Shown here: one piece after another, positions 38,713 to 47,213 of the stretch | How positions within the stretch are numbered: position 1 is the first letter of the stretch | How the letters are laid out: every line of letters begins with the position of its first letter | Source of the DNA: Faecalibacterium duncaniae | GTDB lineage: Bacteria > Bacillota > Clostridia > Oscillospirales > Ruminococcaceae | Direction of reading: 5' to 3' | Length of the DNA stretch: 64,000 bases | NCBI RefSeq assembly: GCF_010509575.1 | Contig: NZ_CP048437.1 | Span: 2,170,001-2,234,000 of the forward strand | The notes under the pieces: generated by a model | Database searches by the model: none | What the model saw: the letters and a program-made list of their open reading frames with translations, nothing else | Told to the model about the DNA's origin: nothing | Translations under genes and position numbers: made by a program

Positions 38713-41124
38713 TTACCGGATCTCAATGCCCAGCTTGAACTTCAGGTTGCCCAGCACCTTCTTGACGGTGCGCTCGACCTGATCAGCGGAGATCTCCGCG
38801 CTGGGGTCAGACAGGGTCAGGGAGAAGGCCATGCTCTTCTTGCCCTCGCCCAGGTTTGCGCCACGGTAGATATCGAACAGCTTGACCTCGGTGATGAGGG
38901 AGCTTGCCTTCTTGATGGTGTCCTCGATCTCGCCGCAGGTGATCTTTTCCTCGCAGACAAGGGCCAGGTCACGCTTGACGGCAGCGTAGGGGCTCAGCGG
39001 CTTATAGCGCAGCTCACCGTCCACACAGGACATCAGAGCCTCATAGTCCAGCTCACCCAGATAGATGTTCTGGCTGTCCTTCTGGTCCTTTGCGATCTCC
39101 AGCTCGCCGTTGATCTCATTGGAGAGCTTACCGAACACGCCCAGACGCTTGCCGTTGCAGTAGACAGCGGCGCTGATGCCGGGGTGGAGCCACGGGGTGG
39201 TCTCGCGCTCATAGGTGAAGGTCAGGTCAAAGCCTGCGGCCAGCGCCTCCATTGCACCCTTGACGGTGAAGAAGTCCTCCTCGGGGCCAAAGGCACCAAT
39301 GCAGAGGGTCTGACGCTCATGGGGATGCTCGCTGATGGGCAGCTCCTTGGCCAGATAGACGGGAGCCATCTCGAACAGGCGGCCCTCGGCATTGCCCTTC
39401 TTGAGGTTGTCCACGATGACATTCAGCATGGACGGGGTCAGCAGGGTGCGCATGATGGACAGGTTCTCGCTGATGGGGTTCAGGATGCGGATGGCCTTGC
39501 GGGCGGCATCCTCAGCGGGGATGTGCAGCATATCCAGCTCCGCGTTGGAGTAGAAGGCCAGGGTGGAGGCCTCATAGAAGCCCTGTGCAGCCAGCAGGCG
39601 CTTGGTCTTGAGCTGCTGCTTCTGCGCATAGTTCAGGCCGCCGTTGGTAACAGAGGCGGTGTTCAGGAAGGTGGGGTTGATGTGGTCATAGCCGTACTCA
39701 CGGATGACCTCCTCCGCCAGATCGGGGAAGCTCTCCACATCCTCACGGTAGAGAGGAGCAGACACATCCCAGCTGCCATCGGCCTGCACATCCACCGTAA
39801 ACTCCAGGCGCTGCAGGATATCGATCATGGTCTGCTCGGGCACAGTGATGCCCAGCACACCGCAGATCTTGGCAGGGGTGGTCACGATGTGCTTGCGCTC
39901 CAGCGGGCGGCCATCGGTCAGGTCATACTCGAGGGTGGTGATATCGCCGCAGTCCAGCTCCTGGATCAGGTGCAGGGCACGGGCCAGGCCCAGCTCGGGA
40001 GAGTTGCGGTCCACACCCTTTTCATAGCGGGCAGAGGAATCACTGTTCTGGCCCAGGGCACGGCTGGTCTTGCGGACGCAGTCACGGGCGAAGGTGGCGC
40101 ACTCGAACAGCAGGCTGGTGGTGTTCTCATCCATGCCGGAGTTGGCACCGCCCATGATGCCGGCCAGAGCCACAGGCTTCTCGGCATCGCAGATGACCAG
40201 ATTGTTGGGGTTCAGGGTGAACTCCTTTTCATCGAGGGTCACGATTTTCTCGCCCTCGTGGGCACGGCGCACATCAATGGTGCGGCCGGCGACCTTGTTC
40301 AGGTCAAAGGCGTGCATGGGCTGGCCCATTTCCAGCAGGGTGTGGTTGGTGATATCCACCACATTGCTGATGGAGCGCAGGCCGCACAGGGCCAGATGGC
40401 GCTTCATCCAGCGGGGAGATTCGCCCATGCGGATGTTGCGGACGTAATGCGCCATATAGCGGGGGCACAGGTCAGGGGCCTCCACCTGGACGGTGATGGG
40501 AGCATCCGGCTCGCAGACAGCCTTGTAATCCATGGCGGGCATGTGCAGGGGCTTGCCCAGAATGGCAGCGACCTCGCGGGCAATGCCCAGCACGGACTGG
40601 CAGTCCGGGCGGTTTGCGGTGATGGAGATATCGAAGATATAGTCATCCAGACCGACAACGGGTGCGATGTCGGTGCCGGGAACGGAATCCTCGGGCAGGA
40701 TGAGCAGACCATAGACCTCAGAGCCCGGGAACAGGTCGTCGTTCAGGCCCAGCTCCTCGCCGGAGCAGAGCATACCGTTGGACTCCACGCCCTGCATCTT
40801 GCGGGCCTTGATCTTGATGCCGCCGGGCAGGGTGGAGCCATCCAGAGCGGCGGGCACGCAGTCACCCAGCTTCATATTGGCGGCACCGGTGCTAATGCGG
40901 ATGTCGTGGCCGTAATCACCGCAGTCCACCACACACTTGGTCAGGTGGGTGCCTTCCTGCTTTTCCATCTCCACGATCTTGCCAACGACCACCTTGCTGA
41001 TGCCTGCATCCAGCGGGATCAGCTCTTCCACCTCAAAGCCGCAGGAGAACAGCTTCTCCTCCAGCTCCTGAGCGGTAACGTCGATATCAACGAATTCTTT
41101 TAACCAACTGAAAGGTACTTTCAT
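38713..41124 (-). CDS. pheT: Phenylalanine-tRNA ligase beta subunit
   Basis: An 803-residue subunit of the usual long form. It has an N-terminal tRNA-binding OB domain (about residues 40-150), the B3/B4 editing domain, B5 with the catalytic-like core, and a C-terminal ferredoxin-like anticodon-binding domain. It opens MKVPFSWLKEFVDID like other Firmicute PheT. With PheS it makes an alpha2-beta2 enzyme that charges tRNA-Phe. It lies 18 bases after pheS and is under the same T-box. Confidence 0.96.
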   Translation of the reverse strand: MKVPFSWLKEFVDIDVTAQELEEKLFSCGFEVEELIPLDAGISKVVVGKIVEMEKQEGTHLTKCVVDCGDYGHDIRISTGAANMKLGDCVPAALDGSTLPGGIKIKARKMQGVESNGMLCSGEELGLNDDLFPGSEVYGLLILPEDSVPGTDIAPVVGLDDYIFDISITANRPDCQSVLGIAREVAAILGKPLHMPAMDYKAVCEPDAPITVQVEAPDLCPRYMAHYVRNIRMGESPRWMKRHLALCGLRSISNVVDITNHTLLEMGQPMHAFDLNKVAGRTIDVRRAHEGEKIVTLDEKEFTLNPNNLVICDAEKPVALAGIMGGANSGMDENTTSLLFECATFARDCVRKTSRALGQNSDSSARYEKGVDRNSPELGLARALHLIQELDCGDITTLEYDLTDGRPLERKHIVTTPAKICGVLGITVPEQTMIDILQRLEFTVDVQADGSWDVSAPLYREDVESFPDLAEEVIREYGYDHINPTFLNTASVTNGGLNYAQKQQLKTKRLLAAQGFYEASTLAFYSNAELDMLHIPAEDAARKAIRILNPISENLSIMRTLLTPSMLNVIVDNLKKGNAEGRLFEMAPVYLAKELPISEHPHERQTLCIGAFGPEEDFFTVKGAMEALAAGFDLTFTYERETTPWLHPGISAAVYCNGKRLGVFGKLSNEINGELEIAKDQKDSQNIYLGELDYEALMSCVDGELRYKPLSPYAAVKRDLALVCEEKITCGEIEDTIKKASSLITEVKLFDIYRGANLGEGKKSMAFSLTLSDPSAEISADQVERTVKKVLGNLKFKLGIEIR

Positions 41125-41142
41125 TGTCTGTTCTCTCCCCTC

Positions 41143-42165
41143 TTATTCATGGAACTGCTTGAGGAACTGCAGGTTGTTCTCGAACATCAGGCCGATGTTG
41201 TTGATGCCGTACTTCAGCATGGCGATGCGCTCGATGCCAATGCCGAAGGCGAAGCCGGAATACTCATCCGGGTCAATGTTGCAGTTCTCCAGCACCTTGC
41301 GGTTGACAACACCGCCGCCCAGAACTTCGATCCAGCCGGTGTGCTTGCACAAGGGGCAGCCCTTGCCGCCGCACTCAAAGCAGCTGACATCGACCTCCAC
41401 ACTGGGCTCGGTGAAGGGGAAGTAGGAGGGACGCAGGCGGGTGCGGGTGTCCTTGCCGAACAGCTTCTGCACAAAGGTGTTCAGCGCGCCCTGCAGGTCG
41501 CCCAGGGTGATGCCCTTATCCACGACCAGACCCTCCATCTGGTGGAACATGGGGCTGTGGGTGGCATCGGAATCGGAACGGAACACACGTCCGGGGATCA
41601 GCACCTTGATGGGCGGCTTCTGGCTGTCCATGGTGCGGATCTGGCCGCCGGAGGTCTGGGTGCGGAGCAGGAACTCGTCGGACAGGTAGAAGGTATCCTG
41701 CATGTCGCGGGCAGGGTGATCCTTGGGCACGTTCAGGCGGGTGAAGTTGTGGTCGTCATCCTCGATCTCAGGTGCGTCGGCCACGGCAAAACCCATGCCG
41801 GAGAACACGTCGATAATCTGGTTGGTGACCAGCGTCAGGGGGTGCAGACCACCCACCGTGCGGGTCTTGGCGGGCAGGGTGATGTCCACGGTCTCAGCGG
41901 CGTTGCGGGCGGCCAGCTCGGCCTCCTTCACCTTGGCAGCGGCGGCATCGTAGTCTGCCTGCACCTTCTGCTTGAGCTCGTTGATGATCTTGCCCATGGC
42001 GGGGCGCTCTTCGGGCGCGACAGAGCGCAGATTCTTCATCAGCGCGGGGATCTTGCCGTTTTTGCTCAGATATTCCTGCCAGAACGAGGCCAGCGTCTCC
42101 TTGGAAGAGACCTGACCGAGGCTCTCTGCGGCCTGTTTGGCCAGCTCGTCGATCATTGCTTGCAT
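41143..42165 (-). CDS. pheS: Phenylalanine-tRNA ligase alpha subunit
   Basis: A 340-residue class II synthetase subunit: an N-terminal coiled coil followed by motif 1 (about 110-150), motif 2 (RVFRSDSDATHSPMFHQMEG) and motif 3 (GFAFGIGIERIAMLKYG). Start 42165 is set by AAGGAGAG 8 bases upstream. An upstream in-frame extension would read through the T-box terminator and is not coding. Confidence 0.96.
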   Translation of the reverse strand: MQAMIDELAKQAAESLGQVSSKETLASFWQEYLSKNGKIPALMKNLRSVAPEERPAMGKIINELKQKVQADYDAAAAKVKEAELAARNAAETVDITLPAKTRTVGGLHPLTLVTNQIIDVFSGMGFAVADAPEIEDDDHNFTRLNVPKDHPARDMQDTFYLSDEFLLRTQTSGGQIRTMDSQKPPIKVLIPGRVFRSDSDATHSPMFHQMEGLVVDKGITLGDLQGALNTFVQKLFGKDTRTRLRPSYFPFTEPSVEVDVSCFECGGKGCPLCKHTGWIEVLGGGVVNRKVLENCNIDPDEYSGFAFGIGIERIAMLKYGINNIGLMFENNLQFLKQFHE

Positions 42166-42204
42166 GGAAATTCTCTCCTTCTCAGTTCGTGTTTTCAAAG
42201 CGGG

Positions 42205-42480
42205 GCAGCAAAAAAGGCTCCGTCCCCCTGCCGGGCCATTTCTGGCCGGACAAAAGGGACGAAGCCTTTGCAAATCCAATGCTCCGCGGTACCACCCGGT
42301 TTCCGCCCTGCACAAAGAAGGGCGGCTCTCAAACGCCGTAACGGGGCGCGCCGTCCTGCCCTAATAGAAGCCGTTCGGGCAGGCCGCTCAGGAGCGAACT
42401 TCGGCACACACCCACGCGGAAGCCCTTTCAGCCGGTGAAGCTTCTCTCTTTGCTGTGGAACTGCGTGCGTACTCTCTCCG
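42205..42480 (-). promoter_or_regulatory. T-box leader of pheST
   Basis: On the minus strand the leader carries the T-box core GGGTGGTACCGCG at about 42283-42298. It is followed by a terminator hairpin (AAAGGCTTCGTCCC ... GGACGGAGCCTTTT, about 42209-42271) ending in T residues. Upstream lies a long stem I region in which GAAGTTCGC presents a TTC triplet as a plausible Phe specifier. Uncharged tRNA-Phe would stabilise the antiterminator and switch on pheST. Confidence 0.92.
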
Positions 42481-42522
42481 TCGCTGCGTTTTCAAGATAT
42501 TCAGGTTTCATAACCGGATATC

Positions 42523-42551
42523 ATCTTACCACACTTTGGGCCTGTTTGCAA
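42523..42551 (-). promoter_or_regulatory. Promoter of pheST operon
   Basis: On the minus strand TTGCAA (42546-42551), 17-base spacer, TAAGAT (42523-42528), shortly before the T-box leader. Confidence 0.8.
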
Positions 42552-42590
42552 GCCAGGGCGGCACTTTTTCCCTGAATTTTACGGTTTTGC

Positions 42591-42619
42591 TTGTGTTTTG
42601 GCCGAAAGTATGGTATTGT
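42591..42619 (+). promoter_or_regulatory. Promoter ahead of leader peptide / MFS gene
   Basis: TTGTGT (42591-42596), 17-base spacer, TATTGT (42614-42619). It runs divergently from the pheST promoter. Confidence 0.5.
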
Positions 42620-42655
42620 AAGCGTATCGTTTTACTGAAAGGAGGGTACACCCAG

Positions 42656-42700
42656 ATGGGTTGGAATGGCTGCATCTTTTTCAAAAAAGGTCAGATTTAA
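42656..42700 (+). CDS. Possible 14-residue leader peptide
   Basis: ATG 42656 opens MGWNGCIFFKKGQI and stop, preceded by a strong AAAGGAGGG 9 bases upstream and a promoter. It sits at the start of the transcript that could reach the MFS gene at 43087. Short leader peptides before exporters often regulate them by ribosome stalling. A repeat element now separates the two, so the link may be broken. Confidence 0.35.
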   Translation: MGWNGCIFFKKGQI

Positions 42701-42714
42701 TACTTTCCGGCTCG

Positions 42715-43042
42715 AAGTGTACCCTTTTATTGGAAACAAAACCTCTCAGTCTGCGCTTTGGCGCAGCCAGCTCCCCTCATAGGGGAGCTAAATCGAGGAA
42801 ACCTTTCAGCAAGACGTGGAGCATGATTTTCAGCGCCGCGCAGCTTTGCTGTGGGGCGCTTTTGTTTTGCCTGAACCCCTCAGACTCGCTTCGCTCGTCA
42901 GCTCCCCTAGTAGGGGAGCCTCTGGCGAAACCGGAAATTCTGCACGGATTGCCAAGGCCTCCACTATTAGGGGAGGTGGCAATGCGTCAGCATTGACGGA
43001 GGGGTTTGGTCACAGCAAACTTTCGTTAGCAAGGGTACACTT
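42715..43042. mobile_element. Small element with 12-bp terminal inverted repeats (MITE-like)
   Basis: AAGTGTACCCTT (42715-42726) and AAGGGTACACTT (43031-43042) are perfect inverted repeats enclosing 304 bases without a gene. The interior contains a partial and a full copy of the dispersed repeat family: CCTCTCAGTC at 42742, GCTCCCCTCATAGGGGAGC, then CCCCTCAGACT at 42876, GCTCCCCTAGTAGGGGAGC and GACGGAGGGG at 42995. No target-site duplication is obvious. Confidence 0.6.
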
Positions 43043-43086
43043 TCTATTTTGAAATTTCACAACGACAAATAGAAAGGGTGTTCCCC

Positions 43087-44298
43087 ATGAACCATAAACG
43101 TAAGCTCAATTTGAAAAAGCAGCTTGCCTGCATTTACACTGCCGATTTCTTCTCCGGCCTGCGCATCACGGATGCGGTATGGGTGGCCCTGCTGGCGGCC
43201 CGGGGCTTCTCCCTGTGGGAGATCGGCCTGACCGAAAGCGTGTTCCATGTTGTCAGCCTGCTGTGTGAAGTGCCCAGCGGCATGGCGGCAGACCTGCTGG
43301 GCCGGAAAAAGACCCTCGTGTCCGGCGGCGTGTGCATGGTCCTGCAAAGCCTGCTGATGGCCTTTGCGTCAGACCTGTTCACCATCTGCTTTGCCATGGG
43401 GCTGAACGCGCTGGCCATGACCATGTTCTCCGGCACCTCCACGGCGCTGCTCTACGACAGCCTGAAGCAGGAGGGCTGCGAAGAGGAATACATTCAGGTC
43501 TCTGCCAACGGCTCTCAGATCTCCATGCTGGCCAACGCCATAGGCTCCATGGCCAGCATCCTGAACCAGTTTCTCGGCTACGCGGGCTTTTATCTGCTGA
43601 ACGCCGCCTTTGAGGGTGCTTCCGCCCTTGCCAATATGCTGCTTGCGGAGCCCATCGTCACTGAGTCGCAGGCCAGCCGGGAAAAGCACGCGCTGCGCGC
43701 TCTGCCCGAACAGTTCCGCCAGCTGGTGCGGGACAGCCTGCATGTCCTGCGCACCTGCCCAATGGCGGTGAAGCTTATCGCATCCAGCGCCCTCATCAGC
43801 GTGCCCAGCTACCTGACCAAAATGTTTTTGCAGCAGCGGCTCGTTGAGCTGGGCTGGCCCACGGAGCTGCTCTTCCTTCCCCTGCTGCTGGGCGGTCTGG
43901 CCTGCGTGGCGGGTACCGAGATCGGCCGCAGGGTGAGATGCCGCTCCATGCGGCGGCTCTACACAGCCTGTGCCCTGCTCTGCGGTGTGGGCACTCTACT
44001 GGTGGGTGCTGCGCCCGCCTGGGGCGGCATCCTGGGCATGATGCTGGTGCAGGGTGTGCTGGAGGTCTATCTGCTCCACGAGAGCCAGAAGCTGAACGAT
44101 GCCATTCCCAGTGACCAGCGGGCCACCCTCATCAGCGTGGACGGCATGGCCTACAGCCTGCTGATGATCCCTGCAAGTCCTCTGGTGGGTGCTGTCGGCG
44201 ATGCCTTCGGGCAGGCCGGTGCGGGCCTTGCCCTGCTGGGCGGGGTCATCGTGCTGAGCGGCGCGGCGCTCTTGGGGAAAAAGCCGCAGGAATCCTGA
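43087..44298 (+). CDS. Major facilitator superfamily transporter
   Basis: A 403-residue membrane protein with about twelve helices. The loop 2-3 motif reads GMAADLLGRKKTLVSGG (about residues 65-81), the classical MFS signature. A cytoplasmic amphipathic middle loop lies around 195-225. Start 43087 is preceded by AGAAAGGG; GTG 43078 lies inside that site. It belongs to the broad drug/metabolite exporter group. The substrate is unknown. Confidence 0.85.
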   Translation: MNHKRKLNLKKQLACIYTADFFSGLRITDAVWVALLAARGFSLWEIGLTESVFHVVSLLCEVPSGMAADLLGRKKTLVSGGVCMVLQSLLMAFASDLFTICFAMGLNALAMTMFSGTSTALLYDSLKQEGCEEEYIQVSANGSQISMLANAIGSMASILNQFLGYAGFYLLNAAFEGASALANMLLAEPIVTESQASREKHALRALPEQFRQLVRDSLHVLRTCPMAVKLIASSALISVPSYLTKMFLQQRLVELGWPTELLFLPLLLGGLACVAGTEIGRRVRCRSMRRLYTACALLCGVGTLLVGAAPAWGGILGMMLVQGVLEVYLLHESQKLNDAIPSDQRATLISVDGMAYSLLMIPASPLVGAVGDAFGQAGAGLALLGGVIVLSGAALLGKKPQES

Positions 44299-44304
44299 TA
44301 CAGC

Positions 44305-44350
44305 AAAAAGCGGATGCGTTCCGGTGGGAGCGCATCCGCTTTGTTATTTT
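44305..44350. terminator. Bidirectional terminator between MFS and trkH
   Basis: AAAGCGGATGCG pairs with CGCATCCGCTTT and is followed by GTTATTTT on the plus strand. It separates two convergent genes. Confidence 0.85.
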
Positions 44351-44352
44351 GC

Positions 44353-45795
44353 TCAGAACCGCCGCCAGGTGTCCGGCATAAAGAACACCAGCATGGGGAA
44401 GATCTCCAGACGGCCCGCCAGCATGTCAAAGATCATAACCAGCTTGGCGGGATTGGAGTAGCTGCCAAAGTTCATCATGGGGCCCACCTGGGCAAGGCCC
44501 GGGCCGATGTTGTTCAACGTGGCGGCAATGGCGGTGAAGTTGGTCACCATGTCAAAGCCATCCAGACTGATGAGGAAGAAGGATGCCGCAAAGATGAAGA
44601 TGTAGGCCGCCACATAGACATTGGTGGCGCGGATGGTCTCATGGTTGACCACCTTGCCGTCCATCCGGACGGGGGCCACCACCTGCGGGTGAAGGGCCTG
44701 CTTGAGTTCCTTGCCCACAGTCTTGCCCATCAGCAGGAGGCGGCTGACCTTCATGCCGCCGCCGGTGCTGCCTGCGCAGGCACCCACAAACATCAGCATG
44801 ACAAGGATCTCCTTGGAGAGGGTGGGCCACAGGTCAAAATCACAGCTGGAAAATCCTGTGGTGGTAATGATGGAGCCCACCTGGAAGGCGGCGTGGCGCA
44901 GGGCCTCGCCCAAGCCGTTGTACATGCTGTAAATGTTGGCCGTGATGATGACCACAGCCACACCGATGATCACAAAGTAGGCGCGCACCTCCTCGCTGGC
45001 GGCAGCGCGGCGGAAGCGGCGCATCAGCAGCAGGAAATAGGCGTTGAAGTTCACGCCAAACAGGATCATAAAGATGGTCACGACCCACTGGACATAGGGC
45101 GACATGCTGGCAAAGCTGTCATTGCGGAAGCCGAAGCCGCCGGTGCCCGCTGTACCAAAGGAGGTCAGCAGAGCTTCAAACACCGGCATCCCGCCGAACA
45201 ACAGGAACACAAACTCGATGACAGTCAGGCCAAAATAAATGCCATAGAGGATCTTTGCCGTGGACTGCACCTTGGGCACCAGCTTATCCACCTGGGGGCC
45301 GGGGCTTTCGGCTTTCATCAGGTTGACATGGGAACCGCCGGTCAGGGGCAGCAGGGAGAGCAGGAACACCAGAACGCCCATGCCGCCGATCCAGTGGGTG
45401 AAGCTGCGCCAGAACAGGATGCCCCTGGGCAGGTCCTCCACAGCGGGCAGGATGCTGGCACCGGTGGTGGTGAAGCCGGAAACGGTCTCAAACATGGCAT
45501 CCACCGGGTTGGGGATGCTGCCCGTGAGCACAAAGGGCACCGCGCCCACCACACTGATGAGCAGCCAGCAGAGCGCCGTGGTGGCAAAGCCCTCCCGCAT
45601 ATAGAAGATCTGGCTCTTGGGCTTGATGCGGTGGAGCAGAGCGCCCGCCACCGCAGAAAGTGCTGCCGTGAGCAGGAACACGCCCAGCACCATCCATTCA
45701 CCGTAGATCAGGCTGGCCATGGCAGGCAGCAGAAGCAGCGCGGCTTCGCAATAGAGGATGTAGCTCAGCAGCCGCAGAACGATCGCATAATTCAT
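44353..45795 (-). CDS. trkH: Potassium uptake protein TrkH
   Basis: A 480-residue membrane protein with the repeated M1-P-M2 units of the Trk/Ktr/HKT family. The filter-like glycines are visible in FTTTGASILP, GTAGTGGFGF, ITTTGFSSCD and NNIGPGLA. With TrkA it forms a gated K+ uptake channel. It lies 12 bases after trkA on the same transcript. Confidence 0.94.
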   Translation of the reverse strand: MNYAIVLRLLSYILYCEAALLLLPAMASLIYGEWMVLGVFLLTAALSAVAGALLHRIKPKSQIFYMREGFATTALCWLLISVVGAVPFVLTGSIPNPVDAMFETVSGFTTTGASILPAVEDLPRGILFWRSFTHWIGGMGVLVFLLSLLPLTGGSHVNLMKAESPGPQVDKLVPKVQSTAKILYGIYFGLTVIEFVFLLFGGMPVFEALLTSFGTAGTGGFGFRNDSFASMSPYVQWVVTIFMILFGVNFNAYFLLLMRRFRRAAASEEVRAYFVIIGVAVVIITANIYSMYNGLGEALRHAAFQVGSIITTTGFSSCDFDLWPTLSKEILVMLMFVGACAGSTGGGMKVSRLLLMGKTVGKELKQALHPQVVAPVRMDGKVVNHETIRATNVYVAAYIFIFAASFFLISLDGFDMVTNFTAIAATLNNIGPGLAQVGPMMNFGSYSNPAKLVMIFDMLAGRLEIFPMLVFFMPDTWRRF

Positions 45796-45807
45796 GCCGC
45801 GCCTCCG

Positions 45808-47166
45808 TTAATCTTCCACGATGTCCCGCAGGTCATGCAGGCCGTGCTCCAGCGTGACCACGATGACGTTGTCGCCCACCTGGATCTCATCGCCGCCGCG
45901 CGGGATCTTGATCTCGTTGCCGCGGGTGATGCAGCAGAGCAGCAGGTTCTTTTTCAGGTGGAGCTGGCTCAGAGGCACACCGGTGGCGCGGCTCTTCTCA
46001 TGGACTGTGAATTCCAGCGCCTCCACGCGGTCGTCCAGAATGCGGTACAGGGTCTTGATGTTGCTGCCTGCCTCGTTCTGCAAAGCGCGCACATACTGCA
46101 CGATGTAATCGCAGGTCATGTACTTGGGGTAGACGATGCTGCCCAGATCAAGCCCGGCCAGGATATCGTCAAATTCCAGGCGGTTGATCTTGGTGACCAG
46201 CTTGCCGTTGGAATGCTTCTTGGCAAACAGGGTCAGCAGGACATTTTCCTCATCGATGTTGGTCAGGGCCACAAAGGCCTCGGTGGAGGTCAGGCCCTCG
46301 GAGAGCAGGAACTCGCGGTTGGAGCCGTCCTCACACAGGATCTGTGCCTCGGGCAGGGCCTGGGCCAGCACATCGCAGCGGGCGAGGTCCCGCTCCACGA
46401 TCCGCACCCGGACATGGTTTTCCAGCAGCTCCTGGCTCAGGTAGAAGGCAATGGCACCGCCGCCCACGATGAGGGCATTGCGCACCGGGCGCACGGCCAG
46501 ATGGATACGCTGGAAGAACTCGTGGGCCTTTTCCTGCGTTGCAAGAAAAGTGACCTGATCGCCGGTCTGGAGCACAAAGTTACCGTTGGGGATGATGACC
46601 CCGCCGTTGCGCTCCACGGCGCAGACCAGGATATCGCTCTTGAGCCGGGTGGGGATCTCCCGGATGGCCACGCCGTCCAGTGCCTGTGCCTCGGTCAGGG
46701 TGAACTTGATCAGCCGCACCCGGCCTTCCGCAAAGGTATCGATCTTGCTGGCACCGGGGAAGCGCAGCAGGTGGGAGATTTCCCGCGCCGCCGCCATCTC
46801 CGGGTTGATGATGGCCGAAATGCCGATCTGCTTTTTGATGAAGTCCAGCTCATGGCTGTAGGAGGGGTTGCGCACACGGGCAATGGCGTGGCAGTGGCCC
46901 GCCTTTTTGGCAAACATGCAGCAGAGCAGGTTCAGCTCGTCCGAGCCGGTGACTGCAATGAACACGTCCGCCTCCTCGATCCCCGCCTCGGACAGCGTTG
47001 TGATGGAGGAGCCGTTGCCGGTAATGCCCATCACGTCATAGGATTCGCTGATATGCTCCACACGGGCCTTGTTGGTATCGATGACCGTGACATTGTGGTC
47101 TTCCTCGCTGAGCTGTCGTGCCAGCGCTGTGCCGACCTTGCCGCAGCCCACCAGAATGATCTTCAT
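45808..47166 (-). CDS. trkA: Trk potassium uptake regulatory subunit TrkA
   Basis: A 452-residue cytosolic protein with two tandem RCK units, each a Rossmann NAD/ATP-binding domain (start MKIILVGCGKVGTALARQL; second copy NALIVGGGAIAFYLSQEL) plus a TrkA-C domain. It gates TrkH according to nucleotide. It follows the pyrimidine-nucleoside phosphorylase gene by 47 bases and may share its transcript. Confidence 0.94.
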   Translation of the reverse strand: MKIILVGCGKVGTALARQLSEEDHNVTVIDTNKARVEHISESYDVMGITGNGSSITTLSEAGIEEADVFIAVTGSDELNLLCCMFAKKAGHCHAIARVRNPSYSHELDFIKKQIGISAIINPEMAAAREISHLLRFPGASKIDTFAEGRVRLIKFTLTEAQALDGVAIREIPTRLKSDILVCAVERNGGVIIPNGNFVLQTGDQVTFLATQEKAHEFFQRIHLAVRPVRNALIVGGGAIAFYLSQELLENHVRVRIVERDLARCDVLAQALPEAQILCEDGSNREFLLSEGLTSTEAFVALTNIDEENVLLTLFAKKHSNGKLVTKINRLEFDDILAGLDLGSIVYPKYMTCDYIVQYVRALQNEAGSNIKTLYRILDDRVEALEFTVHEKSRATGVPLSQLHLKKNLLLCCITRGNEIKIPRGGDEIQVGDNVIVVTLEHGLHDLRDIVED

Positions 47167-47213
47167 AGAAAATGTCCTTTCCGTCCCTCCCTCCTTGCGG
47201 GAAGGATGCTTTC

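Noticed and set aside
38116..41103. A 995-codon plus-strand frame opposite pheT and ogt
   Set aside because: Antisense shadow of pheT; begins inside the tmRNA gene and has no ribosome binding site or recognisable domain.
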